DNA of 28,105 nucleotides from Saccoglossus kowalevskii (Eukaryota > Hemichordata > Enteropneusta > Harrimaniidae), in the NCBI RefSeq assembly GCF_000003605.2, contig NW_003117667.1, positions 1 to 28,105 on the forward strand, in the 5' to 3' direction. Made by a program: the position numbers and the translations under genes. The notes under the pieces were generated by a model. It did not search any database, was not told the origin of the DNA, and saw only the letters and a list, made by a program, of their open reading frames with translations. Shown in pieces: positions 1 through 10,787 of this stretch (positions within the stretch are counted from its first letter, which is position 1; every line of letters starts with the position of its first letter).

Positions 1-1131
1 TAGTGCCATAGTTCCATATCGTGCTGGGCTAGTGCCATAGTTCCATATCGTGCTGGGCTAGTGTCATAGTTCCATATCGTGCTGGGCTAGTGCCATAGTT
101 CCATATCGTGTTGGGCTAGTGTCATAGTTCCATATCATGCTGGGCTAATTCCATAGCTCCATATCGTGCTGGGCTAGTGCCATAGTTCTATATCGTGCTG
201 GGCTAGTGCCATAGTTCCATATCGTGCTGGGCTAGTGCCATAGTTCCATATCGTGCTGGGCTAGTGCCATAGTTCCATATCGTGCTGGGCTAGTGCCATA
301 GTTCCATATCGTGCTGGGCTAGTGTCATAGTTCCATATCGTGCTGGGCTAGTGCCATAGTTCCATATCGTGTTGGGCTAGTGTCATAGATCCATATTGTG
401 CTGGGCTAGTGCCATAATTCCATATCGTGCTGGGCTAGTGCCATAGTTCCATATCGTGCTTGGCTAGTGTCATAGCTCCATATCGTGCTGGGCTAATTCC
501 ATAGTTTCATATCGTGCTGGGCTAGTGTCATAGTTCCATATCGTGCTGGGCTAGTGTCATAGCTCCATATCGTGCTGGGCTAGTGCCATAGTTATATATC
601 GTGCTGGGCTAGTGCCATAGTTTCATATCGTGCTGGGCTAGTGCCATAGTTCCATATCGTGCTGGGCTAGTGCCATAGTTTCATATCGTGCTGGGCTAAT
701 GCCATAGTTCCATATCGTGCTGGGCTAGTGCCATAGTTCCATATCGTGCTGGGCTAGTGTCATAGTTGCATATCGTGCTGGGCTAGTGCCATAGTTCCAT
801 ATCGTGCTGGGCTAGTGCCATAGCTCCACATCGTGCTGCGCTAGTGTCATAGCTCCATATAGTGCTGGGCTAGTGTCATAGTTCCATATCGTGCTGGGCT
901 AGTGTCATAGTTCCATATCGTGTTGGGCTAATTCCATAGCTCCATATCGTGCTGGGCTAGTGCCATAGTTCCATATCGTGCTGGGCTAGTGCCATAGTTC
1001 CATGTCGTGCTGGGCTAGTGCCATAGTTCCATTTCGTGCTGGGCTAGTGCCATAGTTCCATATCGTGCTGGGCTAGTGCCATAGTTCTATATCGTGCTGG
1101 GCTAGTACCATAGTTCCATATCGTGCTGGGC
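1..1131. repeat. Duplicated block D1, first copy (39 units)
   Basis: Thirty-nine units whose variant order recurs at 21549-22679, an offset of 21548 bases (743 units plus the net length change of +1). It contains an A-family anchor (117), the GATCC unit (378), the CTTGGC unit (436), a TTATATATC unit (581), a full module B (from 813) and rare ATTTCG (1016) and GTACC (1103) units. By eye only the unit at 1074 differs from its partner. It may extend left beyond the window. Confidence 0.85.
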
Positions 1132-1218
1132 TAGTGCTATAGTTCCATATCGTGCTGGGCTAGTGCCATAGTTCCATATCGTGCTGGGCTAGTGCCATAG
1201 TTCCATATCGTGCTGGGC
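581..1218. repeat. 22-unit sub-block shared with 18792-19429
   Basis: The order TTATAT, TTTC, TTCC, TTTC, TAATGCC, TTGCAT, CTCCACATC/CTGCGC, ATATAGTG, GTTGGG, TAATTCC, CATGTCG, CATTTCG, GTACC, GTGCTAT recurs at 18792-19429, offset 18211 (628 units minus 1). Together with D1 this gives three dispersed copies of most of this piece. Confidence 0.8.
813..1015. repeat. Module B, seven units, type copy
   Basis: The order is CTCCACATC with CTGCGC; GCTCC with ATATAGTG; GTGTC; GTGTC with GTTGGG; TAATTCC with GCTCC; consensus; CATGTCG. Further copies start at 12325, 15515, 17516, 19024, 22361, 23637, 26045 and 27089. A copy at 14964 keeps only the first two units, and a copy at 6670 lacks the first. 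The module always sits to the right of a consensus, TTGCAT or GTGTC unit in larger duplicated blocks. Confidence 0.85.
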
Positions 1219-2001
1219 TAGTGCCATAGTTCCATATCGTGCTGGGCTAGTGCCATAGTTCCATATCGTGTTGGGCTAGTGTCATAGTTCCATATCATGC
1301 TGAGCTAATTCCATAGCTCCATATCGTGCTGGGCTAGTGCCATAGTTCTATATCGTGCTGGGCTAGTGCCATAGTTCCATATCGTGCTGGGCTAGTGCCA
1401 TAGTTCCATATCGTGCTGGGCTAGTGCCATAGTTCCATATCGTGCTGGGCTAGTGCCATAGTTCCATATCGTGCTGGGCTAGTGTCATAGTTCCATATCG
1501 TGCTGGGCTAGTGCCATAGTTCCATATCGTGTTGGGCTAGTGTCATAGATCCATATCGTGCTGGGCTAGTGCCATAGTTCTATATCGTGCTGGGCTAGTG
1601 TCATAGCTCCATATCGTGCTGGGTTAATACCATAGTTCTATATCGTGCTGGGCTAGTGTCATAGCTCCATATCGTGCTGGGCTAGTGTCATAGTTATATA
1701 TCGTGCTGGGCTAGTGCCATAGTTTCATATCGTGCTGGGCTAGTGCCATAGTTCCATATCGTGCTGGGCTAGTGCCATAGTTCCATGTCGTGCTGGGCTA
1801 GTGCCATAGTTCCATATCGTGCTGGGCTAGTGCCATAGTTCCATATCGTGCTGGGCTAGTGCCATAGTTCTATATCGTGCTGGGCTAGTGCCATAGTTTC
1901 ATATCGTGCTGGGCTAGTGCCATAGTTCCATATCGTGCTGGGCTAGTGCCATAGTTCCATATCGTGCTGGGCTAGTGCCATAGTTCCATATCGTGCTGGG
2001 C
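1190..2001. repeat. A1 higher-order repeat copy (28 units shared with 5192-6003)
   Basis: The CTGAGC-type anchor at 1277 is followed by TAATTCC, TTCTA, four consensus units, a GTGTC unit, a GTTGGG unit, GATCC, TTCTA, GCTCC, TTAATACC, a TTATAT unit and CATGTCG. The same order, with no length change, recurs at 5192-6003 (offset 4002, 138 units). The next anchor lies 26 units on, at 2031. Confidence 0.85.
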
Positions 2002-2523
2002 TAGTGCCATAGTTCCATATTGTGTTGGGCTAGTGTCATAGTTCCATATCATGCTGGGCTAATTCCATAGCTCCATATCGTGCTGGGCTAGTGCCATAGT
2101 TCTATATCGTGCTGGGCTAGTGCCATAGTTCCATATCGTGCTGGGCTAGTGCCATAGTTCCATATTGTGCTGGGCTAGTGCCATAGTTCCATATCGTGCT
2201 GGGCTAGTGCCATAGTTCCATATCGTGCTGGGCTAGTGTCATAGTTCCATATCGTGCTGGGCTAGTGTCATAGATCCATATCGTGCTGGGCTAGTGCCAT
2301 AGTTCTATATCGTGCTGGGCTAGTGTCATAGCTCCATATCGTGCTAGGTTAATGCCATAGTTCTATATCGTGCTGGGCTAGTGTCATAGTTCCATATCGT
2401 GCTGGGTTAATGCCAGAGTTCTATATCGTGCTGGGCTAGTGGCATAGCTCCATATCGTGCTGGGTTAATGCCATAGTTCTATATCGTGCTGGGCTAGTGT
2501 CATAGTTCCATATCGTGCTGGGC
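2002..2523. repeat. A3 higher-order block (18 units shared with 4380-4901)
   Basis: It starts with a doubly variant unit (ATTGTGTTGGG) and anchor 2031. It includes ATTGTG at 2147, GATCC, GCTAGG followed by TTAATGCC, and the CCAGAG/TAGTGGC pair. The same order recurs at 4380-4901, offset 2378 (82 units). Part of it (2147-2610) recurs again at 20010-20473, offset 17863 (616 units minus 1). Confidence 0.82.
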
Positions 2524-2668
2524 CAGTGCCATAGCTCCATGTCGTGCTGGGCTAGTGTCATAGCTCCATATCGTGCTGGGCTAGTGTCATAGTTCCATAT
2601 CGTGCTGGGTTAATGCCAGAGTTCTATATCGTGCTGGGCTAGTGGCATAGCTCCATATCGTGCTGGGC

Positions 2669-3741
2669 TAGTGCCATAGTTCTATATCGTGCTGGGCTAG
2701 TGTCATAGCTCCATATCGTGCTGGGCTAGTGTCATAGTTATATATTGTGCTGGGCTAGTGCCATAGTTTCATATCGTGCTGGGCTAGTGCCATAGTTCCA
2801 TATCGAGCTGGGCTAGTGCCATAGTTTCATATCGTGCTGGGCTAGTGCCATAGTTCCATATCGTGCTGGGCTAGTGCCATAGTTCCATGTCGTGCTGGGC
2901 TAGTGCCATAGTTCCATATCGTGCTGGGCTAGTGCCATAGTTCCATATCGTGCTGGGCTAGTGCCATAGTTCTATATCGTGCTGGGCTAGTGCCATAGTT
3001 CCATATCGTGCTGGGCTAGTGCCATAGTTCCATATCGTGCTGGGCTAGTGCCATAGTTCCATATCGTGCTGGGCTAGTGCCATAGTTCCATATCGTGCTG
3101 GGCTAGTGTCATAGTTCCATATCGTGCTGGGCTAGTGCCATAGTTCCATATCGTGTTGGGCTAGTGTCATAGTTCCATATCATGCTGGGCTAATTCCATA
3201 GCTCCATACCGTGCTGGGCTAGTGCCATAGTTCTATATCGTGCTGGGCTAGTGCCATAGTTCCATATCGTGCTGGGCTAGTGCCATAGTTCCATATCGTG
3301 CTGGGCTAGTGCCATAGTTCCATATCGTGCTGGGCTAGTGCCATAGTTCCATATCGTGCTGGGCTAGTGTCATAGTTCCATATCGTGCTGGGCTAGTGCC
3401 ATAGTTCCATATCGTGTCGGGCTAGTGTCATAGATCCATATCGTGCTGGGCTAGTGCCATAATTCCATATCGTGCTGGGCTAGTGCCATAGTTCCATATC
3501 GTGCTTGGCTAGTGTCATAGCTCCATATCGTGCTGGGCTAATTCCATAGTTTCATATCGTGCTGGGCTAGTGCCATAGTTCCATATCGTGCTGGGCTAGT
3601 GTCATAGCTCCATATCGTGCTGGGCTAATTCCATAGTTCCATATCGTGCTGGGCTAGTGCCATAGTTCCATATCGTGCTGGGCTAGTGCCATAGTTCTAT
3701 ATCGTGCTGGGCTAGTGTCATAGCTCCATATCGTGCTGGGT
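2669..3741. repeat. Duplicated block D2, first copy (37 units)
   Basis: This is shared with 10788-11860 at offset 8119 (280 units minus 1). Diagnostic shared units are ATACCG (3191 and 11310), GTGTCGGG (3394 and 11513) and CTTGGC. Differences by eye are ATTGTG at 2727, GAGCTG at 2785, the anchor at 3162 and TTCTA at 3684, each at the consensus or another state in the partner. Confidence 0.83.
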
Positions 3742-3973
3742 TAATGCCATAGTTCTATATCGTGCTGGGCTAGTGTCATAGCTCCATATCGTGCTGGGCT
3801 AGTGTCATAGTTCCATATCGTGCTGGGTTAATGCCAGAGTTCTATATCGTGCAGGGCTAGTGGCATAGCTCCATATCGTGCTGGGCTAGTGCCATAGTTC
3901 TATATCGTGCTGGGCTAGTGTCATAGCTCCATATCGTGCTGGGCTAGTGTCATAGTTATATATCGTGCTGGGC

Positions 3974-4292
3974 TAGTGCCATAGCTCGATATCGTGCTGC
4001 GCTAGTGTCATAGCTCCATATCGTGCTGGGCTAGTGTCATAGTTCCATATCGTGCTGGGCTAGTTCCATAGTTCTATATCGTGCTGGGCTAGTGCCATAG
4101 TTATATATCGTGCTGGGCTAGTGCCATAGTTTCATATCGTGCTGGGCTAGTGCCATAGTTCCATATCGTGCTGGGCTAGTGCCATAGTTTCATATCGTGC
4201 TGGGCTAGTGCCATAGTTCCGTATCGTGCTGGGCTAGTGCCATAGTTCCATATCGTGCTGGGCTAGTGTCATAGTTGCATATCGTGCTGGGC
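3974..4292. repeat. Third partial copy of the D3 core
   Basis: The order GATATC/CTGCGC, GCTCC, GTGTC, TAGTTCC/TTCTA, TTATAT, TTTC, TTCC, TTTC, TTCCGTATC, TTCC, TTGCAT matches the D3 core starting at 7395 (offset 3421, 118 units minus 1). Confidence 0.78.
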
Positions 4293-4379
4293 TAGTGCCA
4301 TAGTTCCATATCGTGCTGGGCTAGTGCCATAGTTCCATATCGTGCTGGGCTAGTGTCATAGTTCCATATCGTGCTGGGC

Positions 4380-4901
4380 TAGTGCCATAGTTCCATATTG
4401 TGTTGGGCTAGTGTCATAGTTCCATATCATGCTGGGCTAATTCCATAGCTCCATATCGTGCTGGGCTAGTGCCATAGTTCTATATCGTGCTGGGCTAGTG
4501 CCATAGTTCCATATCGTGCTGGGCTAGTGCCATAGTTCCATATTGTGCTGGGCTAGTGCCATAGTTCCATATCGTGCTGGGCTAGTGCCATAGTTCCATA
4601 TCGTGCTGGGCTAGTGTCATAGTTCCATATCGTGCTGGGCTAGTGTCATAGATCCATATCGTGCTGGGCTAGTGCCATAGTTCTATATCGTGCTGGGCTA
4701 GTGTCATAGCTCCATATCGTGCTAGGTTAATGCCATAGTTCTATATCGTGCTGGGCTAGTGTCATAGTTCCATATCGTGCTGGGTTAATGCCAGAGTTCT
4801 ATATCGTGCTGGGCTAGTGGCATAGCTCCATATCGTGCTGGGTTAATGCCATAGTTCTATATCGTGCTGGGCTAGTGTCATAGTTCCATATCGTGCTGGG
4901 T
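4380..4901. repeat. A3 higher-order block, second copy
   Basis: This is the partner of 2002-2523, with its anchor at 4409. It diverges at 4902, where a TTAATGCC/TTCTA unit replaces the GGCCAG unit of the first copy. The following units lead to a GGCAAG unit near 5015, a variant also found near 14236 and 20500. Confidence 0.82.
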
Positions 4902-5191
4902 TAATGCCATAGTTCTATATCGTGCTGGGCTAGTGTCATAGCTCCATATCGTGCTGGGCTAGTGTCATAGTTCCATATCGTGCTGGGTTAATGCCATAGT
5001 TCTATATCGTGCTGGGCAAGTGTCATAGCTCCATATCGTGCTGGGCTAGTGTCATAGTTCCATATCGTGCTGGGCTAGTGTCATAGTTCCATATCGTGCT
5101 GGGCTAGTGTCATAGTTCCATATTGTGCTGGGCTAGTGCCATAGTTTCATATCGTGCTGGGCTAGTGCCATAGTTCCATATCGAGCTGGGC

Positions 5192-6003
5192 TAGTGCCAT
5201 AGTTCCATATCGTGCTGGGCTAGTGCCATAGTTCCATATCGTGCTGGGCTAGTGCCATAGTTCCATATCGTGTTGGGCTAGTGTCATAGTTCCATATCAT
5301 GCTGAGCTAATTCCATAGCTCCATATCGTGCTGGGCTAGTGCCATAGTTCTATATCGTGCTGGGCTAGTGCCATAGTTCCATATCGTGCTGGGCTAGTGC
5401 CATAGTTCCATATCGTGCTGGGCTAGTGCCATAGTTCCATATCGTGCTGGGCTAGTGCCATAGTTCCATATCGTGCTGGGCTAGTGTCATAGTTCCATAT
5501 CGTGCTGGGCTAGTGCCATAGTTCCATATCGTGTTGGGCTAGTGTCATAGATCCATATCGTGCTGGGCTAGTGCCATAGTTCTATATCGTGCTGGGCTAG
5601 TGTCATAGCTCCATATCGTGCTGGGTTAATACCATAGTTCTATATCGTGCTGGGCTAGTGTCATAGCTCCATATCGTGCTGGGCTAGTGTCATAGTTATA
5701 TATCGTGCTGGGCTAGTGCCATAGTTTCATATCGTGCTGGGCTAGTGCCATAGTTCCATATCGTGCTGGGCTAGTGCCATAGTTCCATGTCGTGCTGGGC
5801 TAGTGCCATAGTTCCATATCGTGCTGGGCTAGTGCCATAGTTCCATATCGTGCTGGGCTAGTGCCATAGTTCTATATCGTGCTGGGCTAGTGCCATAGTT
5901 TCATATCGTGCTGGGCTAGTGCCATAGTTCCATATCGTGCTGGGCTAGTGCCATAGTTCCATATCGTGCTGGGCTAGTGCCATAGTTCCATATCGTGCTG
6001 GGC
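5192..6003. repeat. A1 higher-order repeat copy
   Basis: This is the partner of 1190-2001, with its anchor at 5279. After the shared part it carries one extra GTGTC unit (6004), so its period to the next anchor (6062) is 27 units, not 26. Confidence 0.85.
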
Positions 6004-6612
6004 TAGTGTCATAGTTCCATATCGTGCTGGGCTAGTGCCATAGTTCCATATCGTGTTGGGCTAGTGTCATAGTTCCATATCATGCTGGGCTAATTCCATA
6101 GCTCCATATCGTGCTGGGCTAGTGCCATAGTTCTATATCGTGCTGGGCTAGTGCCATAGTTCCATATCGTGCTGGGCTAGTGCCATAGCTCCATATCGTG
6201 CTGGGCTAGTGCCATAGTTCCATATCGTGCTGGGCTAGTGCCATAGTTCCATATCGTGCTGGGCTAGTGTCATAGTTCCATATCGTGCTGGGCTAGTGCC
6301 ATAGTTCCATATCGTGTTGGGCTAGTGTCATAGATCCATATCGTGCTGGGCTAGTGCCATAGTTCTATATCGTGCTGGGCTAGTGTCATAGCTCCATATC
6401 GTGCTGGGTTAATGCCATAGTTCTATATCGTGCTGGGCTAGTGTCATAGCTCCATATCGTGCTGGGCTAGTGTCATAGTTATATATCGTGCTGGGCTAGT
6501 GCCATAGTTTCATATCGTGCTGGGCTAGTGCCATAGTTCCATATCGTGCTGGGCTAGTGCCATAGTTTCATATCGTGCTGGGCTAGTGCCATAGTTCCAT
6601 ATCGTGCTGGGC
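5975..6612. repeat. A4 block, first copy (22 units)
   Basis: The anchor at 6062 is followed by a GCTCC unit at 6178 in place of the usual ATTGTG or consensus unit, then GATCC, TTCTA, TTAATGCC, TTATAT and TTTC units. The same order is found at 27437-28074, offset 21462. The block ends directly before the 28-bp unit at 6613. Confidence 0.8.
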
Positions 6613-6640
6613 TAGTGCCATAGTTCCATGTCGTGCTGGC
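6613..6640. repeat. 28-bp unit (1-bp deletion)
   Basis: The GGG run at unit positions 26-28 has lost one G (CTGGCTAG). It is the only shortened unit in the window. It carries CATGTCG and lies one unit before the order switches from the A pattern to a truncated module B (6670). Confidence 0.95.
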
Positions 6641-6669
6641 TAGTGCCATAGTTCCATATCGTGCTGGGC

Positions 6670-6840
6670 TAGTGTCATAGCTCCATATAGTGCTGGGCTA
6701 GTGTCATAGTTCCATATCGTGCTGGGCTAGTGTCATAGTTCCATATCGTGTTGGGCTAATTCCATAGCTCCATATCGTGCTGGGCTAGTGCCATAGTTCC
6801 ATATCGTGCTGGACTAGTGCCATAGTTCCATGTCGTGCTG
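6670..6840. repeat. Truncated module B
   Basis: This stretch holds the ATATAGTG, GTGTC, GTTGGG, TAATTCC, consensus-like and CATGTCG units of module B without its first CTCCACATC/CTGCGC unit. The unit before the CATGTCG unit ends CTGGAC, a variant I see only here. Confidence 0.75.
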
Positions 6841-6901
6841 GGCTAGTGTCATAGTTCCATATCGTGCTGGGCTAGTGCCATAGTTCCATATCGTGCTGGG
6901 C

Positions 6902-8264
6902 TAGTGCCATAGTTCCATATCGTGCTGGGCTAGTGCCATAGCTCCATATCGTGCTGGGCTAGTGTCATAGCTCCATATCGTGCTGGGCTAGTGTCATAGT
7001 TCCATATCGTGCTGGGCTAGTGCCATAATTCCATATCGTGCTGGGCTAGTGCCATAGTTCCATATCGTGCTGGGCTAGTGTCATAGCTCCATATCGTGCT
7101 GGGCTAATTCCATAGTTTCATATCGTGCTGGGCTAGTGCCATAGTTCCATATCGTGCTGGGCTAGTGTCATAGCTCCATATCGTGCTGGGCTAATTCCAT
7201 AGTTCCATATCGTGCTGGGCTAGTGCCATAGTTCCATATCGTGCTAGGCTAGTGCCATAGTTCCATATCGTGCTGGGCTAGTGTCATAGCTCCATATCGT
7301 GCTGGGCTAGTGCCATAGCTCCATATCGTGCTGGGCTAGTGTCATAGCTCCATATCGTGCTGGGCTAGTGTCATAGTTCCATATCGTGCTGGGCTAGTGC
7401 CATAGCTCGATATCGTGCTGCGCTAGTGTCATAGCTCCATATCGTGCTGGGCTAGTGTCATAGTTCCATATCGTGCTGGGCTAGTTCCATAGTTCTATAT
7501 CGTGCTGGGCTAGTGCCATAGTTATATATCGTGCTGGGCTAGTGCCATAGTTTCATATCGTGCTGGGCTAGTGCCATAGTTCCATATCGTGCTGGGCTAG
7601 TGCCATAGTTTCATATCGTGCTGGGCTAGTGCCATAGTTCCGTATCGTGCTGGGCTAGTGCCATAGTTCCATATCGTGCTGGGCTAGTGTCATAGTTGCA
7701 TATCGTGCTGGGCTAGTGCCATAGTTCCATATCGTGCTGGGCTAGTGCCATAGTTCTATATCGTGCTGGGCTAGTGCCATAGTTCCATATCGTGCTGGGC
7801 TAGTGCCATAGTCCCATATCGTGCTGGGCTAGTGCCATAGTTCCATATCGTGCTGGGCTAGTGTCATAGTTCCATATCGTGCTGGGCTAGTGCCATAGTT
7901 CCATATCGTGTTGGGCTAGTGTCATAGTTCCATATCGTGCTGGGCTAGTGCCATAGTTCCATATCGTGCTGGGCTAGTGTCATAGTTCCATATCGTGCTG
8001 GGCTAGTGCCATAGTTCCATATCGTGTTGGGCTAGTGTCATAGATCCATATCGTGCTGGGCTAGTGCCATAGTTCTATATCGTGCTGGGCTAGTGTCATA
8101 GCTCCATATCGTGCTGGGCTAGTGTCATAGTTATATATCGTGCTGGGCTAGTGCCATAGTTTCATATCGTGCTGGGCTAGTGCCATAGTTCCATATCGTG
8201 CTGGGCTAGTGCCATAGTTTCATATCGTGCTGGGCTAGTGCCATAGTTCCATATCGTGCTGGGC
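6902..8264. repeat. Duplicated block D3, first copy (47 units, 1363 bp)
   Basis: This is the longest uninterrupted duplication found; it recurs at 16066-17428 (offset 9164, 316 units). Shared rare units include GCTAGG near 7241, GATATC/CTGCGC at 7395, TAGTTCC, TTCCGTATC, TTGCAT and GTCCC near 7811. I found no differing base by eye. Confidence 0.87.
7395..7423. repeat. GATATC marker unit (one of nine)
   Basis: T12C plus C15G create GCTCGATATCG, and the unit ends CTGCGC (G27C). The nine units start at 3974, 7395, 11948, 15196, 16559, 18676, 23318, 25726 and 26741. The copies at 11948 and 15196 end CTGCAC. In four of the nine (11948, 15196, 18676, 26741) the unit before carries ATCATG. I see no GATATC elsewhere in the array. 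Confidence 0.85.
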
Positions 8265-8525
8265 TAGTGCCATAGTTCCATGTCGTGCTGGGCTAGTGCC
8301 ATAGTTCCATATCGTGCTGGGCTAGTGCCATAGTTCCATATCGTGCTGGGCTAGTGCCATAGTTCTATATCGTGCTGGGCTAGTGCCATAGTTCCATATC
8401 GTGCTGGGCTAGTGCCATAGTTCCATATCGTGCTGGGCTAGTGCCATAGTTCCATATCGTGCTGGGCTAGTGCCATAGTTCCATATCGTGCTGGGCTAGT
8501 GCCATAGTTCCATATCGTGTTGGGC

Positions 8526-9337
8526 TAGTGTCATAGTTCCATATCATGCTGAGCTAATTCCATAGCTCCATATCGTGCTGGGCTAGTGCCATAGTTCTAT
8601 ATCGTGCTGGGCTAGTGCCATAGTTCCATATCGTGCTGGGCTAGTGCCATAGTTCCATATCGTGCTGGGCTAGTGCCATAGTTCCATATCGTGCTGGGCT
8701 AGTGCCATAGTTCCATATCGTGCTGGGCTAGTGTCATAGTTCCATATCGTGCTGGGCTAGTGCCATAGTTCCATATCGTGTTGGGCTAGTGTCATAGTTC
8801 CATATCGTGCTGGGCTAGTGCCATAGTTCCATATCGTGTTGGGCTAGTGTCATAGATCCATATCGTGCTGGGCTAGTGCCATAGTTCTATATCGTGCTGG
8901 GCTAGTGTCATAGCTCCATATCGTGCTGGGTTAATACCATAGTTCTATATCGTGCTGGGCTAGTGTCATAGCTCCATATCGTGCTGGGCTAGTGTCATAG
9001 TTATATATCGTGCTGGGCTAGTGCCATAGTTTCATATCGTGCTGGGCTAGTGCCATAGTTCCATATCGTGCTGGGCTAGTGCCATAGTTCCATGTCGTGC
9101 TGGGCTAGTGCCATAGTTCCATATCGTGCTGGGCTAGTGCCATAGTTCCATATCGTGCTGGGCTAGTGCCATAGTTCTATATCGTGCTGGGCTAGTGCCA
9201 TAGTTTCATATCGTGCTGGGCTAGTGCCATAGTTCCATATCGTGCTGGGCTAGTGCCATAGTTCCATATCGTGCTGGGCTAGTGCCATAGTTCCATATCG
9301 TGCTGGGCTAGTGCCATAGTTCCATATTGTGTTGGGC
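8526..9337. repeat. A1 higher-order repeat copy, 28 units
   Basis: The anchor at 8526 is of the CTGAGC type and the order matches 1277 and 5279. The exception is two extra units (8787-8844: a GTGTC unit then a GTTGGG unit) just before the GATCC unit. The extra pair repeats the pair preceding it, so it is a two-unit duplication allele. Confidence 0.85.
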
Positions 9338-9888
9338 TAGTGTCATAGTTCCATATCATGCTGGGCTAATTCCATAGCTCCATATCGTGCTGGGCTAGTG
9401 CCATAGTTCTATATCGTGCTGGGCTAGTGCCATAGTTCCATATCGTGCTGGGCTAGTGCCATAGTTCCATATTGTGCTGGGCTAGTGCCATAGTTCCATA
9501 TCGTGCTGGGCTAGTGCCATAGTTCCATATCGTGCTGGGCTAGTGTCATAGTTCCATATCGTGCTGGGCTAGTGCCATAGTTCCATATCGTGTTGGGCTA
9601 GTGTCATAGATCCATATCGTGCTGGGCTAGTGCCATAGTTCTATATCGTGCTGGGCTAGTGTCATAGCTCCATATCGTGCTGGGTTAATGCCATAGTTCT
9701 ATATCGTGCTGGGCTAGTGTCATAGCTCCATATCGTGCTGGGCTAGTGTCATAGTTCCATATCGTGCTGGGTTAATGCCAGAGTTCTATATCGTGCAGGG
9801 CTAGTGGCATAGCTCCATATCGTGCTGGGCTAGTGCCATAGTTCTATATCGTGCTGGGCTAGTGTCATAGCTCCATATCGTGCTGGGC
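9338..9888. repeat. Adjacent higher-order repeat, first copy (19 units)
   Basis: It begins at the anchor unit 9338 and includes ATTGTG, GATCC, TTAATGCC, CCAGAG with GCAGGG (9795) and TAGTGGC units. The same series starts again 725 bp (25 units) later at 10063, the clearest side-by-side higher-order repeat in the window. The wider part 9309-9975 also matches 24943-25609 (offset 15634). Confidence 0.85.
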
Positions 9889-10062
9889 TAGTGTCATAGT
9901 TATATATCGTGCTGGGCTAGTGCCATAGTTCCATATCGTGCTGGGCTAGTGCCATAGTTCCATATCGTGCTGGGCTAGTGCCATAGTTCCATATCGTGCT
10001 GGGCTAGTGTCATAGTTCCATATCGTGCTGGGCTAGTGCCATAGTTCCATATCGTGTTGGGC

Positions 10063-10613
10063 TAGTGTCATAGTTCCATATCATGCTGGGCTAATTCCAT
10101 AGCTCCATATCGTGCTGGGCTAGTGCCATAGTTCTATATCGTGCTGGGCTAGTGCCATAGTTCCATATCGTGCTGGGCTAGTGCCATAGTTCCATATTGT
10201 GCTGGGCTAGTGCCATAGTTCCATATCGTGCTGGGCTAGTGCCATAGTTCCATATCGTGCTGGGCTAGTGTCATAGTTCCATATCGTGCTGGGCTAGTGC
10301 CATAGTTCCATATCGTGTTGGGCTAGTGTCATAGATCCATATCGTGCTGGGCTAGTGCCATAGTTCTATATCGTGCTGGGCTAGTGTCATAGCTCCATAT
10401 CGTGCTGGGTTAATGCCATAGTTCTATATCGTGCTGGGCTAGTGTCATAGCTCCATATCGTGCTGGGCTAGTGTCATAGTTCCATATCGTGCTGGGTTAA
10501 TGCCAGAGTTCTATATCGTGCAGGGCTAGTGGCATAGCTCCATATCGTGCTGGGCTAGTGCCATAGTTCTATATCGTGCTGGGCTAGTGTCATAGCTCCA
10601 TATCGTGCTGGGC
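10063..10613. repeat. Adjacent higher-order repeat, second copy
   Basis: This repeats 9338-9888 at offset 725 with no difference seen by eye. It diverges at 10614, where the TTATAT unit of the first copy is replaced by a GTTGGG unit. Confidence 0.85.
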
Positions 10614-10787
10614 TAGTGCCATAGTTCCATATCGTGTTGGGCTAGTGTCATAGTTCCATATCGTGCTGGGCTAGTGCCATAGTTCCATATCGTGCTGGGC
10701 TAGTGTCATAGTTCCATATCGTGCTGGGCTAGTGCCATAGTTCCATATCGTGTTGGGCTAGTGTCATAGATCCATATCGTGCTGGGC

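Noticed and set aside
581-609. TATA box in TTATATATC units
   Set aside because: This is one of many unit variants spread by block duplication. There is no start element or gene downstream.
1016-1044. CENP-B box candidate in units with TTTCGTG, and in CGGG-bearing units at 3394 and 11513
   Set aside because: The known motif needs TTCG, an A five bases later, then CGGG at fixed spacing. No unit has all three parts.
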